Source: Campylorhamphus procurvoides | Lineage: Eukaryota > Chordata > Aves > Passeriformes > Dendrocolaptidae | Reading direction: 5' to 3' | Length of the DNA stretch: 64,000 nt | Assembly (NCBI GenBank): GCA_013396655.1 | Contig: WBMV01005970.1 | Coordinates: 396,733-460,732, forward strand | Shown: positions 1-14,000 of the stretch, in pieces | Layout: each line of letters starts with the position of its first letter | How positions within the stretch are numbered: position 1 is the stretch's first letter | Made by a program: the position numbers and the translations under genes | The notes under the pieces: model-generated | Told to the model about the DNA's origin: nothing | What the model saw: only the letters and a program-made list of their open reading frames with translations | Databases searched by the model: none

Positions 1-1895
1 TGCATTCCCAAACCCACCCAGTGGGGTTCAGGCACCCACCAGTTCACGTAGAAGCTGCCAACTTCCTGACATGGGACTGCAGGGGTGTTTGGGGAAGAGC
101 CCAGTTTCGGTCTCCTTGAATGCTGATGGTTTTTTTGGTTTCTTGAGGAATTGCTTTTGCTCTCTGTGTTTCTTCCTTTTTGTTAGATAGCGTCAGAAAA
201 AAGAATGTGTTGCAGATAATCTGAGCCGAGTGTGGGAGACAGCCTTTGGCAGGGTCTGCCTGGCCTGGTGTCAGCTCCTTGGAGGGGTTAAGGGTTGGCT
301 CAGACCCCCGTGTTCACATGCTCTGCATCTGACAGCCACACAGCCCCAGTGATCCCTGGGGGGAGAGCCTGGCAGAGGGCTGTGCCAGGGCAGCCTGCTT
401 CCAGCACAGCTGGGAACCAACCCCTGGCAGCTCTGGCTCCAGTGGTGCAGCATCTGGAGCTGGAGTCAGTGGGTGAATTACTGGGGCAGTGGGCATGGAG
501 CCCCAGCTCGGCAGCAGCAGGACCTGTCACGATGAGCAGGATCCCACCACAACCATGCACCGCTCTCATCCCAAACCCCAACCATCCAGGCCTTACACTC
601 AGGCCTTTGTGCTGTTTGATGTGCTCAGCAGCTTGAGTCAGCTCCTGTGGTGAGGAGGAGCCAGGGCTGTCCCTGGCACACAGTGCCATTGGGATGCCCC
701 ACCTCATCCCACCACCCTGGCTGAGCTGGGTGCAGGGTGCTGTGCCAGGGTGGGGCATCCCTGGGATGTGCCAGCACAGCCACGCTGGCTTTGCAGGGCT
801 GGTTGTGCGTGTTTGGAGATGCAGGAGGTGTCCCTAAGTCCCAATAGCCACCCAGGGTGTCCAGCAGGAGCTCACCTTCCCAGCACTGCCAACCTGGTTC
901 CTGCTGCTCCCCAGATTAAATGTGCTGCCTCTTGAAGAGCACATGTGAGTGGCACGGCAGAGATAAGCTAAATGGGAGAGGTTGGGGGGATTATGCACTG
1001 ATTAAGTTATTACCGACGTGAAATGAGCCGCACTGAGATGAAACAGGAGCTTTATTTTCTGTTCCCTGGCTCCAGGCTCAGGCTGCCTGTCACTAGATGG
1101 CAAATCAAACTGGGAGCCAGGAGCTCCTGTATATGTCCCCAGTGCCTTCAATGCAGCAGCAGGTCAGTGCTGGGCAAACCCATAGGAACCAGAGTGTTAA
1201 ATGGGACTGGGGATTGGGAGCCTTTCCTGCTGTGGGGAATTTGCTGAGGTGCAGTATTTGAAACAGAGCTATTTCCACTGGTGTGCCACCCACCCCATAG
1301 CAGATTTGGGTAGGAAATAAATTCTTCCCTGTAACAGGAAAATCCGGCGCTGCTGGGAGGATGTACTGGGGGAGGACCACCTATTTTCTCAGTTTCCCAT
1401 GTTTTTCCTTAAGCATCCCCTGCAGGCTGCTGTCAAAGGCAGGATGCTGGGTTGGGTCAGTCTTGGAGAGTGAAAAATAGAAGTGCAAAATGAAAGGCTG
1501 TTTGGTTAGCACTGGGGAATAAAGTTAGTTTCTCATAAGCCCTCAGGACAGGCTGGATAATTCAGGAGTTCATGCTTGGGGAGGCAGGCGAGGAGGCTGG
1601 ATCCAGGACTGGTATAACTGCTGAGCCTTGAGAACTGGAGCAGCCCAGCTGGATTTGGGCACAGGGATTCACTCTGCTTGAGCAGGGTGATGGGTCTGTG
1701 GGTCTGTTGGCAGAGCCAGGGAGGGGATACTGGGGACAGCAGAGCACTGAGGTCCCACTGAGCCCACTTGTGGGGCTGGAGAGCCCAGGACCACAGGCAG
1801 TTCTGGGGCTGAAGCTCTGGGGAGGGGGATTTGCTGGGAGGGACCCAGCAGTGCCCACTGTGACCGTGTCTCACTTGCTCTTTGTGTGCCTGCAG
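1..1895 (+). other. Intron of MGAT5B upstream of the first visible exon
   Basis: This is non-coding sequence ending in a pyrimidine-containing acceptor, ttgtgtgcctgcag, at 1895. I looked for the N-terminal cytoplasmic tail and transmembrane segment expected for MGAT5B and found nothing resembling them, so those exons lie outside the window. No repeat or other gene is recognised. Short open frames here have the low-complexity Pro/Ser/Leu composition typical of chance translation. Confidence 0.75.
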
Positions 1896-2040
1896 TGATG
1901 GGTGCATTGGAGTCCCGAGGGGTGCTGCGGCGGATGAGTGACATGCTGGAGATGCTGATGAAGAGGATGGACATCCTGGCCAGGCTGGAGAACAGCACTG
2001 ACTTCCACAAAGGGGATGAAGCACGAGTCCCTCTGGACAG
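1896..2040 (+). CDS. MGAT5B: MGAT5B exon: stem region, first visible coding exon
   Basis: The exon opens with two bases completing a split Val codon (G|TG) and ends after two bases of an Arg codon (AG), giving 47 complete codons (residues 1-47 of the visible protein). It encodes MGALESRGVLRRMSDMLEML and then a Lys/Arg- and Leu-rich stretch matching the MGAT5B stem just after the membrane anchor. An N-glycosylation sequon (NST) is present in RLENST. The heptad-like Leu/Met spacing suggests a short helix or coiled coil in the stem. It is flanked by tgcag at 1895 and gtcagt at 2041. Confidence 0.93.
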
Positions 2041-5000
2041 GTCAGTCAGCCGTGCTGGTGCCCCGTGCTGACCCTGTGGAGCAAAACACCCCAGTGTGCT
2101 GAGCTAGGGCTCAGTATGGGGGACATGAGGCTTGGACAGATCTTGTGTAGTCTTGTTTGCCACTTCCATAACCTTTTTCCTATGGGATTTCAGAATTTAA
2201 TGTGGTTTTTGAGGTTTCTTGTCCTGGCTGCTAGTGTTGCAGTGTGGGAGAGTGTCTCTGTACTTCTGTTCTGTGGTGGAGCTGGAGATGGGACTCTCAG
2301 GGCTGGAGCAGCAGCTGCTACATGGGCTGTGTTCCCTCTGTCATTAAATCCAGAAAGAGCTCAGGACACTGTCTTTGTGCCTGTACTCCTCAGGTAGCTG
2401 TGGAGCTGATTGTTATTTGAGATCCAGGGCTGAGGTGTTTGGCCTTGGAGTTGAGCAAGGCTTAAAATGTGCAGAAGGGCTTATGGTGATGCCCTGGCTC
2501 GTCGTGATGCACACTTTGGCCAGCAGCTTGAGAGATGCCATCAGACCTTCCTGTTGTAACTTGCTGACCTGCTAAAGAGTCATTTCCCTGTGCTTTGGGA
2601 GCCTTTAAACATTTATTGATACTAGTTTGAGTTCCATGCCTGCAAAAATGGTGGCTGGAAGGGCAGGGGAGCAGAGGTGAAAAAACCAAGGTGGGCAGCA
2701 CCTGGGACAAACTTTGCAATGTGGAAAAGATGCCAGCGTGGATTTGGTTCAGGTGGAGTCCCAGGTGACACATGAGAGGTGGATGGCAGGGATGTGACAT
2801 GCAGTGGTCACTGCTGTCCCCAGGGGTGCATCCTGATGGCTCCCACCTGGCATTCCTACCTCCCCCTCTGCCATCACCATGCTCTACAGTCTTCCCGTGC
2901 CTCCCTTTTCCCATCATCACTTCCATTTCTCTCCCTCGCTTCCCTTACGAGTCTCTTTTGCTCCTGTAGTGGAAAATAGAGTAAGTGAGCCTGTAATTAA
3001 GGGCTGAGCTCTGCCATACTGCCTGCCTGCACACCTGAGTTAGAGCTGCACAGGCAGCCGTGGAGCGCCTGGTCCTGCCTTTTATGTAGCATCATTTCAG
3101 CCACTAAAAAAACATAATTTACCCTGGTAATGGCAGGCACTGGGGATTTTGTCCTTATGAGTCTGGCTGGTACCCAAGTGTACGAGATCACCAGGAATCC
3201 TGGAGGGGAATGGGCTGGACTGTATTACAGCCAGCCACTGGAAGGTGCTTGCTCACATTTAATGGTTTCCTTGGCCAATCTTGTGTTAAAAGAAGCAGTA
3301 ATTTCAGGTGGTGGTAATTTCTGTACACCGACAGCCAAAAGATAAACTTAAAAGCATTTCTGTGGACTGGCAGGGGTTGCTGACAGATGGGGAGTTGGTG
3401 TTTCAGATCTGCCTTGTATTTGGTGACTCCAAGGCCATCACTTGAGGAGACCAGAGAGGGTGGGAGCTTATGGACCGACATGAAAACAGCCTCAGGTTTT
3501 GTGTGTGTGCTCAGATGGGCCTGAGCAGTTGAGATTACACATCTGAGTTCTCAGGAGTAGAAAATCAGAAAGTAGTTTGTCACCTTTTGCTCCATATAAA
3601 TCAACTGAATTCAAGTCCCTTCACTTGATCCTGTGTCCAAACAGGTCTGTCACCTCTCCTTTTTCTCCCCTGGCCACTGAAATCAGGTTCTGGTCATTGG
3701 GCAGAGCCTCTCCAGGTGAAACGACAACTGAGGGGGTGTTTCTTGCAAGTGGGTTACCTCCATCTCTGCTGCCACTCGTGCTCCCTCATCCATAGTGCCC
3801 TTTCTCAGCTTGTCCCAGCCCCTGCCACCCTTTGCAGGGTATTTGAGGCAGCTGAAAGGGTGTAGAGCCAATACCCCTGTCTGTCACGCTGCTCTGAGCA
3901 GAGCCTGGCTCCCTGCTGACCCTGCTGCTCTGATGGATGCTCTCCAGGGCTGAGTGGGGCATCCCAGGAGGAATCAAACAGCATCTGGTGCAAACCCTGG
4001 GCTGAGACCCTGTGGAATGGGCGTGCTGAGGTCCCTGTTCCTTTGGGGGTAACCTGGAGCCCCCAGTGCTGAGGAGGAATGCACACCCCCCTGGCACTGA
4101 GCAGTGTCTCCTGGACCAGATCAGCCCCACGGAGACACCCGGGTGCTGTTCCTCATTAGCACCCCAGGATTCCACCAAGGGCTTGTTTCCTTCCCTCCCA
4201 GTCTCTGTCTCTTTGATCACCAGTGACCGACTTGAGGCTGTCAGCGAAAGATAATACAATTAAAGGGTGCTAATTTCAAAGGGATTTTAGTCTTCAAAGC
4301 CTCTCTGGCTTGCAGGGCGGCCGCCTTCGTCTCCTTCCCGCTCAGCAAAGCCGCGAGCGGGGGCTTTGTGGTTCCACTTGTGCAAAAGTGGATTAATTCT
4401 TGTTTTTACAAAGCGCCCTCCCGCTTAATGCTGGATCTCTGATTAAATTGGGAGGGCTTGGTTTTGCAGAGCCCCAGCTGAGAGGAAGGAGGTGAAGGCT
4501 TTGGTGGGCTTTGTGGGGTAGTCCATGAGCTCTGTACCACTCCAGGGGAGGGCTGGGGTGGCTTTACCCCTTGGAAAGCTCAAGGAGAAATTTAAATACA
4601 CGGGCTGGAATTAATGACCTGCCTTGGAAAACCTCCCAGCTGCCAGGGCAGGCAGCTTTATGTGGCTGAATGTTGCTCCAAAAACTTCCCTGCTCCTTAG
4701 GGGCTGTCTGATGGAACACCACACAGGTGCCTCCTTATGTAGCCCACTCTTGGATAACCTGAATGTCCAACATCCTCCTTAGAAGAGCTGCAAAGGGTTT
4801 TTTTGGGGTGTCACGCTGGGATAAGGACACAGGCTGCACCTGTGAGCCCCAGATGCTGCTGGATCCCTTCTCCAGCCCTCCCTGCTGCCTCCATCCTGCC
4901 CGTGCTGGGAAGGGAAGGGATGGATCCCCTAACAAGAGGGAGCAGCCTGCCAGTCAGCTGCAGCAAAATCAATACTGCTGTTAATTGAATGCAACCCTCG

Positions 5001-8000
5001 TAAATCATCAGAGGGGAAGGAAATTAGAGCTACTTATGGAAGCCTCCTGGAGAGCTGTTTACTGGGCAAGGGAAATATTAGTTTGCAGTGGAAGCGTTGA
5101 GCTCTCGCTGGAAAGTGCTTGGGAAGGGAGGAAAGCAAGGGGAGGGGGTCTGAAGAGGCTGACCCCAAGCTGGCATCATAACCTGGCAGTGTTGGGGTTC
5201 AGATAAACCCTTTTCCAGGAGCTGGGCTGCCCTTGCCCCTGTCATCCCACAGGGACATGGCAGAGGGGAATGGTGAGGTCTGCAGCACTGCCATCCCTGG
5301 TCATCTTTCTCCCCCACATAGTGGTTAGCCTGCAAAGGGTGTTATTTGCTAACGACTGATTAATCTTCAAGCTTAATTACTGCCAAGGCTCAGTTAATTT
5401 CCACACACTTTAAGTATTTGTTCTTGTAATCATTACATGACTCCATATTCCCCCAGTAATTAAAAGTCTCGCAATATGACACTAAATGGATGATGTTGCT
5501 GCATCCTGCCAGCCTGGCTCTATTAATTCCTGAATTGTTGCCATTGGTGAGCTGGCTGGCATGAAATCACTGCCAGATGCCATGGTCTCTGGTACCCAGG
5601 TGAGCCTGCAGTGGTCTTGGACCCCTCTATGCATCTTCTCCCCATCTGGGGGACACAGACACTATGGGAAGCAGTGGCTGGGGAGGCTGCAGCGCTGACA
5701 GAGGGAACATGGGCTGCCAAAATAACCCTGCTAAAATGGAACAGAGCGTGACCCTGAAACAGCTGGCAAGGGAAGTGTGAGGTGGAGGGCTGGGTCTTGC
5801 CCAGGGGATCACCTGCCCCAGGGTTTGTGATCAGAAGGGGTGGGTTTGGTCTGACTTTTGGGCAGGACCCTTTTTAGTCAAGACTATGAGGATGGCAATG
5901 CCTTCCCAGCTCACTGAAGGTGGTTTCTCACAGCCTGCATCAGGCTACTCAAGCCTGTAGATAAATATCTCTGATATATGCCCCAACAAAGTGATGATCC
6001 TGTAACCTTCCTGTTCATGATTCATGGGTTTCCATAAATAAACCCACTGCTGTCCAGGCCTGTGGCTCAGTCTGGTTCTGCCCTGGGAGTCAGGAGGAAA
6101 ATGAAGGTTTGGGCTTGTGGCATCAGCTTCATGTTCTGCTTAGGAGGGATCTGTGATCACTTTGTGGCATTCATAAAATATTTTAATTAATGATATTGGT
6201 TAGACTTTGCTGGCACGTTCTCCCTGTGTTGGGTTTGTTTGGAAAGTTTGTTTTCACAATTTTTGCTTGGAATTTACTGACAACTCACTTAAATGTGTGT
6301 GCCCTCCCGTGAGTTGTGCAGCTGTGGGCTTTGGGTTAGCTCAGGTCTGGTCCTCTCTAAAAGTATTTGTATAAGAAACATCACCCACGATCAACTGAAA
6401 TGAAAATAAATGGGAGTCTTTTGGTGAGTTAAACACTCTGGTATTTATTAAGTGATTTATTATGGAACTTGGTGTTGGAGCAGTTTGGGCAGGGTTTTGC
6501 CTATGCATCGTCTGGCATTTGCTTTAAATGAGTTCTCAAGGAATGCTCCCATCCCAAATCATGCCCCCTGGCAGATTTTCCCTGTGAGCACAACCGTGGC
6601 CAGAGCAAACTCAGGTCCTCATTCAGGTGTTTGTGGAGGGAGATTGAGCTATTTATTTGAGCCCTGAGCTGGAAAAGATTGCAGTCTACACACGTCCCAG
6701 AAATTAAACTGGAAGCAAACTCTCTTCTCTGATTTTTTTACAAATATTTTTATTTAATTTTAAGTTTTTCATCCAGTTGACTGGCTGGAGCTGCCTGGGA
6801 AGAATAAACCCACTCCTCAGTGATACAGGCATGTGGCTCCTGGGGAGATTGCAAAGCCAGGTGCTGCATCCCTGTCCTTGTTTGTTGTCAGGAAAGGCAC
6901 TGAGGATCTGAGCAACCTGGCAGAGCCCACCCCAGCGAGTCCTGTGCCTCAACCCCAGCCCTTTTCTTCCCCTAAGGTTACTATGAATATCTACCAGGCT
7001 GATAGCAACCAGAGCTTTGGGCTTTTGCTCTGCTCCCTGGAGGTCTGAGCCTGGAGCCCTCCCTGCACATGGACCACCAGCTCAAACCAAGGCAAGGCTG
7101 TTTATCCAAGCTCTGGGGAGTGGCTCCAGCACTGGAGTGATGAGGATTAACCCCAGGATTACAAGTCCAACAGACACAAACTCCACAGCAGAGAATCCTG
7201 AGTGGGGCAGCTGCCCCAGCCACTGCTGCCTCTCCCATTACACCTGTCCTTGGGGTCATCAGTGCCAAGGGACTGGGACCCAGATTTTAGGAAGAGCATT
7301 ATCCACTCAATAACCTCCCTGTGTCTGTGTCTTGCCCTCTCCCACACAGGCAGCCCTGGTCCCTGGACTTCTGGATGAAAACCATCCCAGAGAAGATGCA
7401 GAGATACACACAAGGGCATAGATCTCCCCCCCAAAAATTAACTTCCAGCATTGACCAGATTTACTTGTGTTGCCTTACTTCAGAGGAGCAAAACTTTTGA
7501 TTTCTCCATGATCTTGGAGATGTAAATCACTTTTTTTTAAATCATCCAGCACTTGGTTGAGGGCTTTTCCCCTCATTCCTGGGTCACCTCAGCTTTCCAG
7601 CCACCTGACCTTGTTCTGCTGTGAGGGGATGGATGGATAGATAAGGAGAGGAGCCTGAGCCTTCAGGGTGACCAGCTGGAGATGCCCTTGGGGTTCCTTT
7701 CTCTGGGAGATATCCCAGCTGTTTAACAGGCAAGGCCTCAAGAGCTGCAGCAGGAACCAGGAGGATGGGAAAGGCCCTTTTCCCATCCCATGGGTGCTGC
7801 CTCTGGGATTTCAGCCCCCTGTCCTGGAAAGCAAGGCTGTTGTGGGGCTGGATGGCAGTGGGTGATGAGTGGTCCCCAGAGCAGGGAAGCAGCAGGAGCT
7901 CAGCACCAGCCCTGGGCACCCTCCCCTGCTGCTTTCTGCTCTGCTTTGGGTGTTTGGGCAAAAAAATTGAACCTGCTTAGGCAAAAGGCAGTGCAGACGT

Positions 8001-11000
8001 TGTAATGAGCGAGTTGAAATCCTTTGGTAAACTGCTCCTTGTGAATGTTGAATTTGTTGATGTATTATCTTCACAACATCTGCTTTTCCCCCTCTGTATT
8101 GGCCTTCCCAAAGCCACGGCTCTCACCAGTTAATAACAAGAAATATCGGATGAGCCAGCAAATATGTTTAGGGCTTGTATTACGAAGACAGCATGTGAAT
8201 GGAAAGGGATTCATCTTTTCGTGATGCCACTTTTATAAAAGGCCATAAAAACACAGTGGCTTGTAAGGGGATAAAGAGGCTGAATCTGAGCTGGTGCTGA
8301 GGGGTTGGGGACAAGAGGCGAAGTGAAGGGAACCAAATTAATGCATAAAAAAGTGAAGGAAAACTCAGCCTCCGGCGATATTATGTGGCAAATGATCTGC
8401 CAGTGGGGAAAGATACATCTTAATAGCAGTTTTTGAAACGAGATGAATACTGTATACAGAGCATTATAAGGCACAGTGTGATCTGAATCTTAATCTACGC
8501 GGGGAAATATAAATCTGAAAATAATAAAGACGAAATCAATATTGATGGTTGGGAGTAAAAGTACTGTATTTGCTGTAGTAAACGGTTTTAAGGTCCCAGG
8601 GAAAAAATTGTTCTAGAAAAGCCATAGTAATTTAATGCAGTTTCAATGGCTGGCACAGTGCCAGCACCTTTCGATGGCATTTAAAGTGTCGCCTTGGAAA
8701 AATGTAAAAAGCAAGAAGGGAAAAAGCAAAACTCTGTTCCCTGGGCAGTGGTGGTGCTGGAAATGAGGAGTCCGCTCTGCTGGGGTGGCAGTGGCTGTGC
8801 TTGGATGGGACCACCTGGTGGGATATTTGCCTTCTGCTTGGCTATCACTGAGCAGGATCAAACCTCTTCCCTTCAGTTGCTAAGAATAAGGCATCAAATT
8901 CCTACGAGACACAGAAAGCCTTTTTTGCGTTTGAGATTTGGCTTTAAATGTCTCATCTCCTTGTCCTCTGCCCTGGTGACAAATCGCTGTACTGATGGGT
9001 GATGTAACTTATGCTTAACCTGCTTGTCACCTCCTTAAAGTGTTACACCGAATTGGCTGCTCGAGGGAGAGCCTTGTTACCCAGCAGGTACAGACACCGA
9101 GGGCTGTCAGTGCTCCTGACGTGGGAGCTCCTCACCCCAAGCATGAAATCCCCCGCTCAAAGTCACAGGGCTTTGCATAGAGCGAGTTTGGCGAGCAAGG
9201 GCGAGGAGCATGCAAGTGTTGGGGGACCTGAGCCTGGTTCCTGCTTTTGAAGGGATGCTTTCCACCCTTTTCCATCTTCTTTAATTACATACCAAGAGTC
9301 GTGGTGGGCTTTTTGAGTGTCACTTTGCAGTAACCCTCTGTGTTTTGGGGAAAGCCCACAGACCTGTCTTGTTTGGGAGAACTGGAAGTGCCCACTGTGA
9401 TGCTCAGACATCCATTTTACATCTGAGGGCTCTGAGGTGAAATCTTTGGGTTTGGGCAGCAGTTGTAGCTTTGCAAGAGCTGGGCAGGCTGTGGTGGATG
9501 CTGGGCCAGATCCATCACCTGGTGGAACCAGCACCATGGATGGAGCTCTGGCAGGACTTGGGGTGGCTGTGAGACTGAGCCTTGGAAGGAAGCCATTTAT
9601 TTAGGATAATGGTCCTAATTTTTGTTTGAGTGTGTTCATGGGTGCCCAGTGCTCAGCCCTGGCTGAGCTGAGCTCTGGAGGTCATCAGAGAGGATGTGGG
9701 GACTGAGGTTGCCATTGACCTTTGAGATTCACCTGATTACTTGGGTGTTTGGGAGCAGGTTTGGACACATCGGGACAGCTTTTGGGAAGAGGCACAATCT
9801 GGACTGTGGGCTAATCTGGGTGCTCTGCAGTTTGGGAGCAGGGTTGCCTTGGCTGTGGTCATCCTCTCCCATTGCCACGAGTGTTGGAGAAGCCTGGGGA
9901 GCATCTTCACCAAGCCAACATCCCTCTCCTGGTGGGAGCAGGAGTTTGGGCTCACTGGCTCTAAATTCGCTGCATCCATGCAATGTTTGCTCCTAAATTG
10001 CCCACCCCAGCTGTTTACAGAGCTCCTCTGCATCACCTGCAGGGTCTGACAGCTGCTTGCTGGTGGAAAAAGAGTTCCAGGAATGGGGGTTTGAGAGCTT
10101 TTAGGCCTGGCTGAACCACACGGCCCTCAGACCAGGAGAATTTTGTCTCCTCAGAGCTATATTGATAAGCAGAGCTTATCACAGCTTATTTTTGTGCCCA
10201 TATTTTTCCCAAGGCCTCACGAGCAACCTCCCTTCTGCAGTGGTTACAGCAGGATACCTGGGGTTTATTCTCTGCAAAGGTTGGAAGTGACTCGGGGGCA
10301 ATGGTGTCCTCTGCATTTAATTATTATTTCTTAAAAGCCCAAGACCGGTGGCTCCCTGTGGAGTTATGCAGCCTGAATATTGATGGTCGTAAACCACGCC
10401 AGAAGGAAAAATGTGGGCTGCCTGCTGCTGCTGAATGGACTTTAAATCAACAAGCGAAGCAGTGGCGGTTCATAAAACCAGGATTTTTTTAGCCTTGAGG
10501 ACAGAGGTACTTTAAATCCCAGGATTCAGGTTCACTGATCTGCCGGAGAACAAACATAAAACTCCACCACAGAGGGCCTGACATCAGCACATTTTTTTTT
10601 TCGTGCCACGAGCATTCAAGGTAGCCCTTTTTGGTTTTGCTCACTGCATGTGACATTTCCTTGTATTGTAATGAGCTCGGCGGTAGCAGGAGACAAAACT
10701 TACGACCCAAATGCTGCAGAAGGGGAAATTATTTACTGTGATATCCTCTCTCGTCGAGATGTGGTGGCTGTTTGTGGTGGAAGTGGCAGGAGAGGAGCTG
10801 GAGGGGGAGAGCTCGCTCCTTGTCAAGCCTGTCAGGACGCTGCTGCTGATGGATTGAGTTCTCTCTGCCCTTTTGCATATTACACCAGGTTTTAATTGAC
10901 ACCCGGCCCCTTCACAGCTCTCTGTCAGTTCAGGCTGCATGGTGTGTGATGGGGATGAGTTTAATGGGGCTGTTTATCTGGGACAGGAATGAGTGCCAGG

Positions 11001-14000
11001 TTTAATTCCACAGAGGCACAGGCAGCTATTCCAGCTGGCAGAGCCTGATCTGAAGCCTTGGTGGGAAGGTGCCTGTTGGCTCCTGCAGGGCTGCCCTGGC
11101 ACCCTGTCCCTGCCCAGCCCTCGCTGCTGCTCCCTGAGGGGCTCCTCGGAATCCACTCACCTCAATCACAGAATTATTGAGGTTGGAAAAGACCTCTAAT
11201 ACCACTGAGTCCAGTGGTTAACTGAGCAATGCCAAACCCACCATTAAACTGTGTCCCTAAGCACATCTGCATGTTTTTGGGACACTTCCATGGACAGTGA
11301 TTCCACCACCTCCCTCAGCAGCCTGTTCCAGTGCCTGACCACACTTCCACTGGTGAAGTTTCTCCAGATACCCAATCTGAATCTGCTTCCTCTTGTTCTA
11401 TCTCTTTGTTACCTGGGAGAACAAACCAATCCCCAGCTTTGGTGGATGGGCTGACCATCCACGTGTCCTGTGTGTTTTGCATCAGTCTGCTCCAGGCCCA
11501 TGAGCTTCCTCAGCCCTCCTTGGTTTTACCTTCTTTTCTTGTATTTTTATTCTTTTTCTCTGGTTTCTGTTTTCCCAGCACAGCTTCCTACGTGCATGGC
11601 AAGGCCAACAATCAGAGCAGAGGATTTTCAAACGTAGCACATCTGAAATATGGAAAACAATTTTTTTTCCCAATCTGTTTAATATTTCCCCACAAAATGC
11701 ACGGGCACGTTCATGTTTATCAGCACGCTGTGAAAAACGGCAGAATTTATATATAAATACTGATTTACATACGTTTTAAATCAAACCTCTCGGATGGCAG
11801 TGACTTCTTTGCCTGGTATATGCTGGACCATGTTGCATCCTGGAGTTTAACCTGCTGGGAGCTTTCAAGGGCTTGAATTTTGCTCTAAGAAGCCCTGGAA
11901 GCATCAGGTTTCCAGGGTCAGTTTGGTTTCCTCCCCAGGTTCCAGCCAGCAGCCGGGTTGATGGAGAGGATCCAAGCTATAGCTCAAAACGTCTCCGACA
12001 TCGCCATCAAAGTCGACCAGATCCTCCGGAACAGCCTCCTAAATGGGAAAGGTGAGTGTCCCTGGCGGTCCCCACGCTCCAAACCTCTGCTTTGCCCTTG
12101 CAAGGGGAAGATCCAGCCAAGCCAAGGTTTGGTAAAAATTCCAGGAATGGATGTGGATCTGAGGTTGCCTTCCTTGGGAAACTCCTGCCTGACAAATCTG
12201 AACGGCTGTCAGGTATAAATGCCAGGAAATTAAATGTGAAATTAAAGGTGAGGAACGGTGCCAGCACAAACACCTGGGTGGGAAAATGTGGTGGTTTGGA
12301 TCCAAATTCTGAGGGACCGATGGGATTCAGTAGGGCACCAGTAGGGGCGTTCCCATCCCACTCTGGCGCTGCTGGGAGGGCAGGTGGGTTCTCCAGATGT
12401 TTCTCCACTTGCCTGGTGGTTCCTGGATTTTAGGTAGAAGGTCTTTCCATTGCCTCTTCCACCTCAAGCTTTTTCAGTTATGGGCAAAGGAGGGCTTATG
12501 GGGGGGATGGTGGCTTTTATTAACCCAACCACAGAGGGAGAAAAGTTCCTATTACCTTTTTAGCCCCTTTATGCCTTATTTTGTAACTGACCCTGGTGAC
12601 TGAGTCTTCTTTCAGCAGCTCAGCAGGACACTTTTTATTGCAAGTTTATGGCATAAAGGCTGTTAAGAGCTTCCTTGGATCCTGCTTACAGGAACATGGC
12701 TGGGTGGGACCTGGGGTCTGGACCAGGCTGAGGGCATCAGGGAGGTGCTGTAAATGGACCTGCTGAGATTTAGGAAAGAGGAACACTCTCAGCATGGAAG
12801 CAGGGTGCATTTCCTCTGTTTCCTCCCTGATTTTTGGGGAAGATGCTTCATATCTTGGTGTCCTGCTTCGCTCAGTGGGATGGGACTGGCAGCTGTGGTG
12901 CTGATGAACATGCCTGGGGGCTGCCAGACACATCCCATACCCTCTGAGTAATTCTAGCTGCTCCACGGCTACATCCCAGTTCTCCCCATGCCCAATTTGT
13001 CTCTCTGCAGTGATGGAAGGCAGGAGGGACCAGTGTGAGGTGCCCAGGGACCCCAAGTACCCTGACTGTGCTGGGAAGGTGGAGGTGAGTTGGGGTTCTC
13101 TGTGTGGGAGAAGGTCTTGCCCTGGGATGGAAGCTCCTGGGAAGGGCACAAAACAACAGCTCCTGGGGTTAGACTGGGAAGGGCAGTGGGAAAGGGGATG
13201 CTTTCCAAAACAGAACTGCTTACTTTAATGTGGGAAAGGTGCAGGAGGAGGAGCAGAGCCAAAGATAAAGCAAAGCAGGGCTGTAAAGAAGACACAAGAA
13301 AGGTGTCCAACCACCTCTGGGAGCCTTTACTACAGAAATGTAACTTGTTTTCCCCCAGTAATAAGCTTTGTTCCTTTGGTTTGAGTCATGCAAAGCACTG
13401 AGGCCACAGTACCCAGAGGTGTTCAGGCAGCAGCACGATCAGCTCTGTGGGACCACCTCTGCCTGCCTGCAGTTCCCATGTTAAAGGCCAGAAGCACAGC
13501 CAGGAGGAAACACTATCATATTGTCTCTAAATATCTGGAGCCTTCACTGGTGTCTGGGGAGTAACCTCAGCACTGCACAGAGCAGCATCTGGTTTAGGGG
13601 GCCAGGGCCTCCATCTCAAGTAGGATGTCCTGCCTGACCCAACCTGCTCTTTACACCTGAATGCAGTCTGGCATTTGGCCCAGACCATGATGGCTTTGTC
13701 AGAGAACGTATTTACATGGACTAATTAAAAGCATCTCCCTTTTCCCTCCCCTTCCCAATGTCCTGCTTCAGGCTCAGGCTCCTGTAGAGCTGAGTGTCCC
13801 TGAAAGGATGCTGAAGGGTATATGAAAATGAGGGGGGGGTCTGTATTTTTCTCTTCCCGTGGTGCTAGGCATCCTCTCCCTCCACGATTTGAGTAAATTC
13901 AGAATGTAATGTAATTGTGGAAGGCTGTAATCCCATCTCCTCCCCTGGTGATTGCTGTGCTTTACATATTGGTCGCAGTGACTTGTCTCTGAGTAGATTT

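Larger units (their letters stand above)
2041..11938 (+). other. Large MGAT5B intron, 9.9 kb
   Basis: The donor is gtcagt at 2041 and the acceptor is tcctccccag, ending at 11938. No coding exon is recognised inside. It holds an antisense CR1 3' end at 11165-11445 and several AT-rich stretches that keep CpG and TAAT motifs and could be conserved regulatory DNA: about 5338-5480, 6170-6450, 8170-8640 and 10640-10740. An inverted GATA pair lies at 10164-10180, and a small GC-rich cluster with GCGGCCGC at 4317-4324. The remainder shows nothing I can name. Confidence 0.8.

Noticed and set aside
1..1895. N-terminal MGAT5B exon with the transmembrane anchor
   Set aside because: No sequence encoding a basic tail followed by a hydrophobic segment with a suitable donor was found, so it must lie upstream.
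4316..4373. Possible extra exon: cttgcag before a GC-rich open stretch ending TGTG|gttcca
   Set aside because: There is no match to any MGAT5B sequence I know, the donor is poor, and the flanking exons already join in phase without it.
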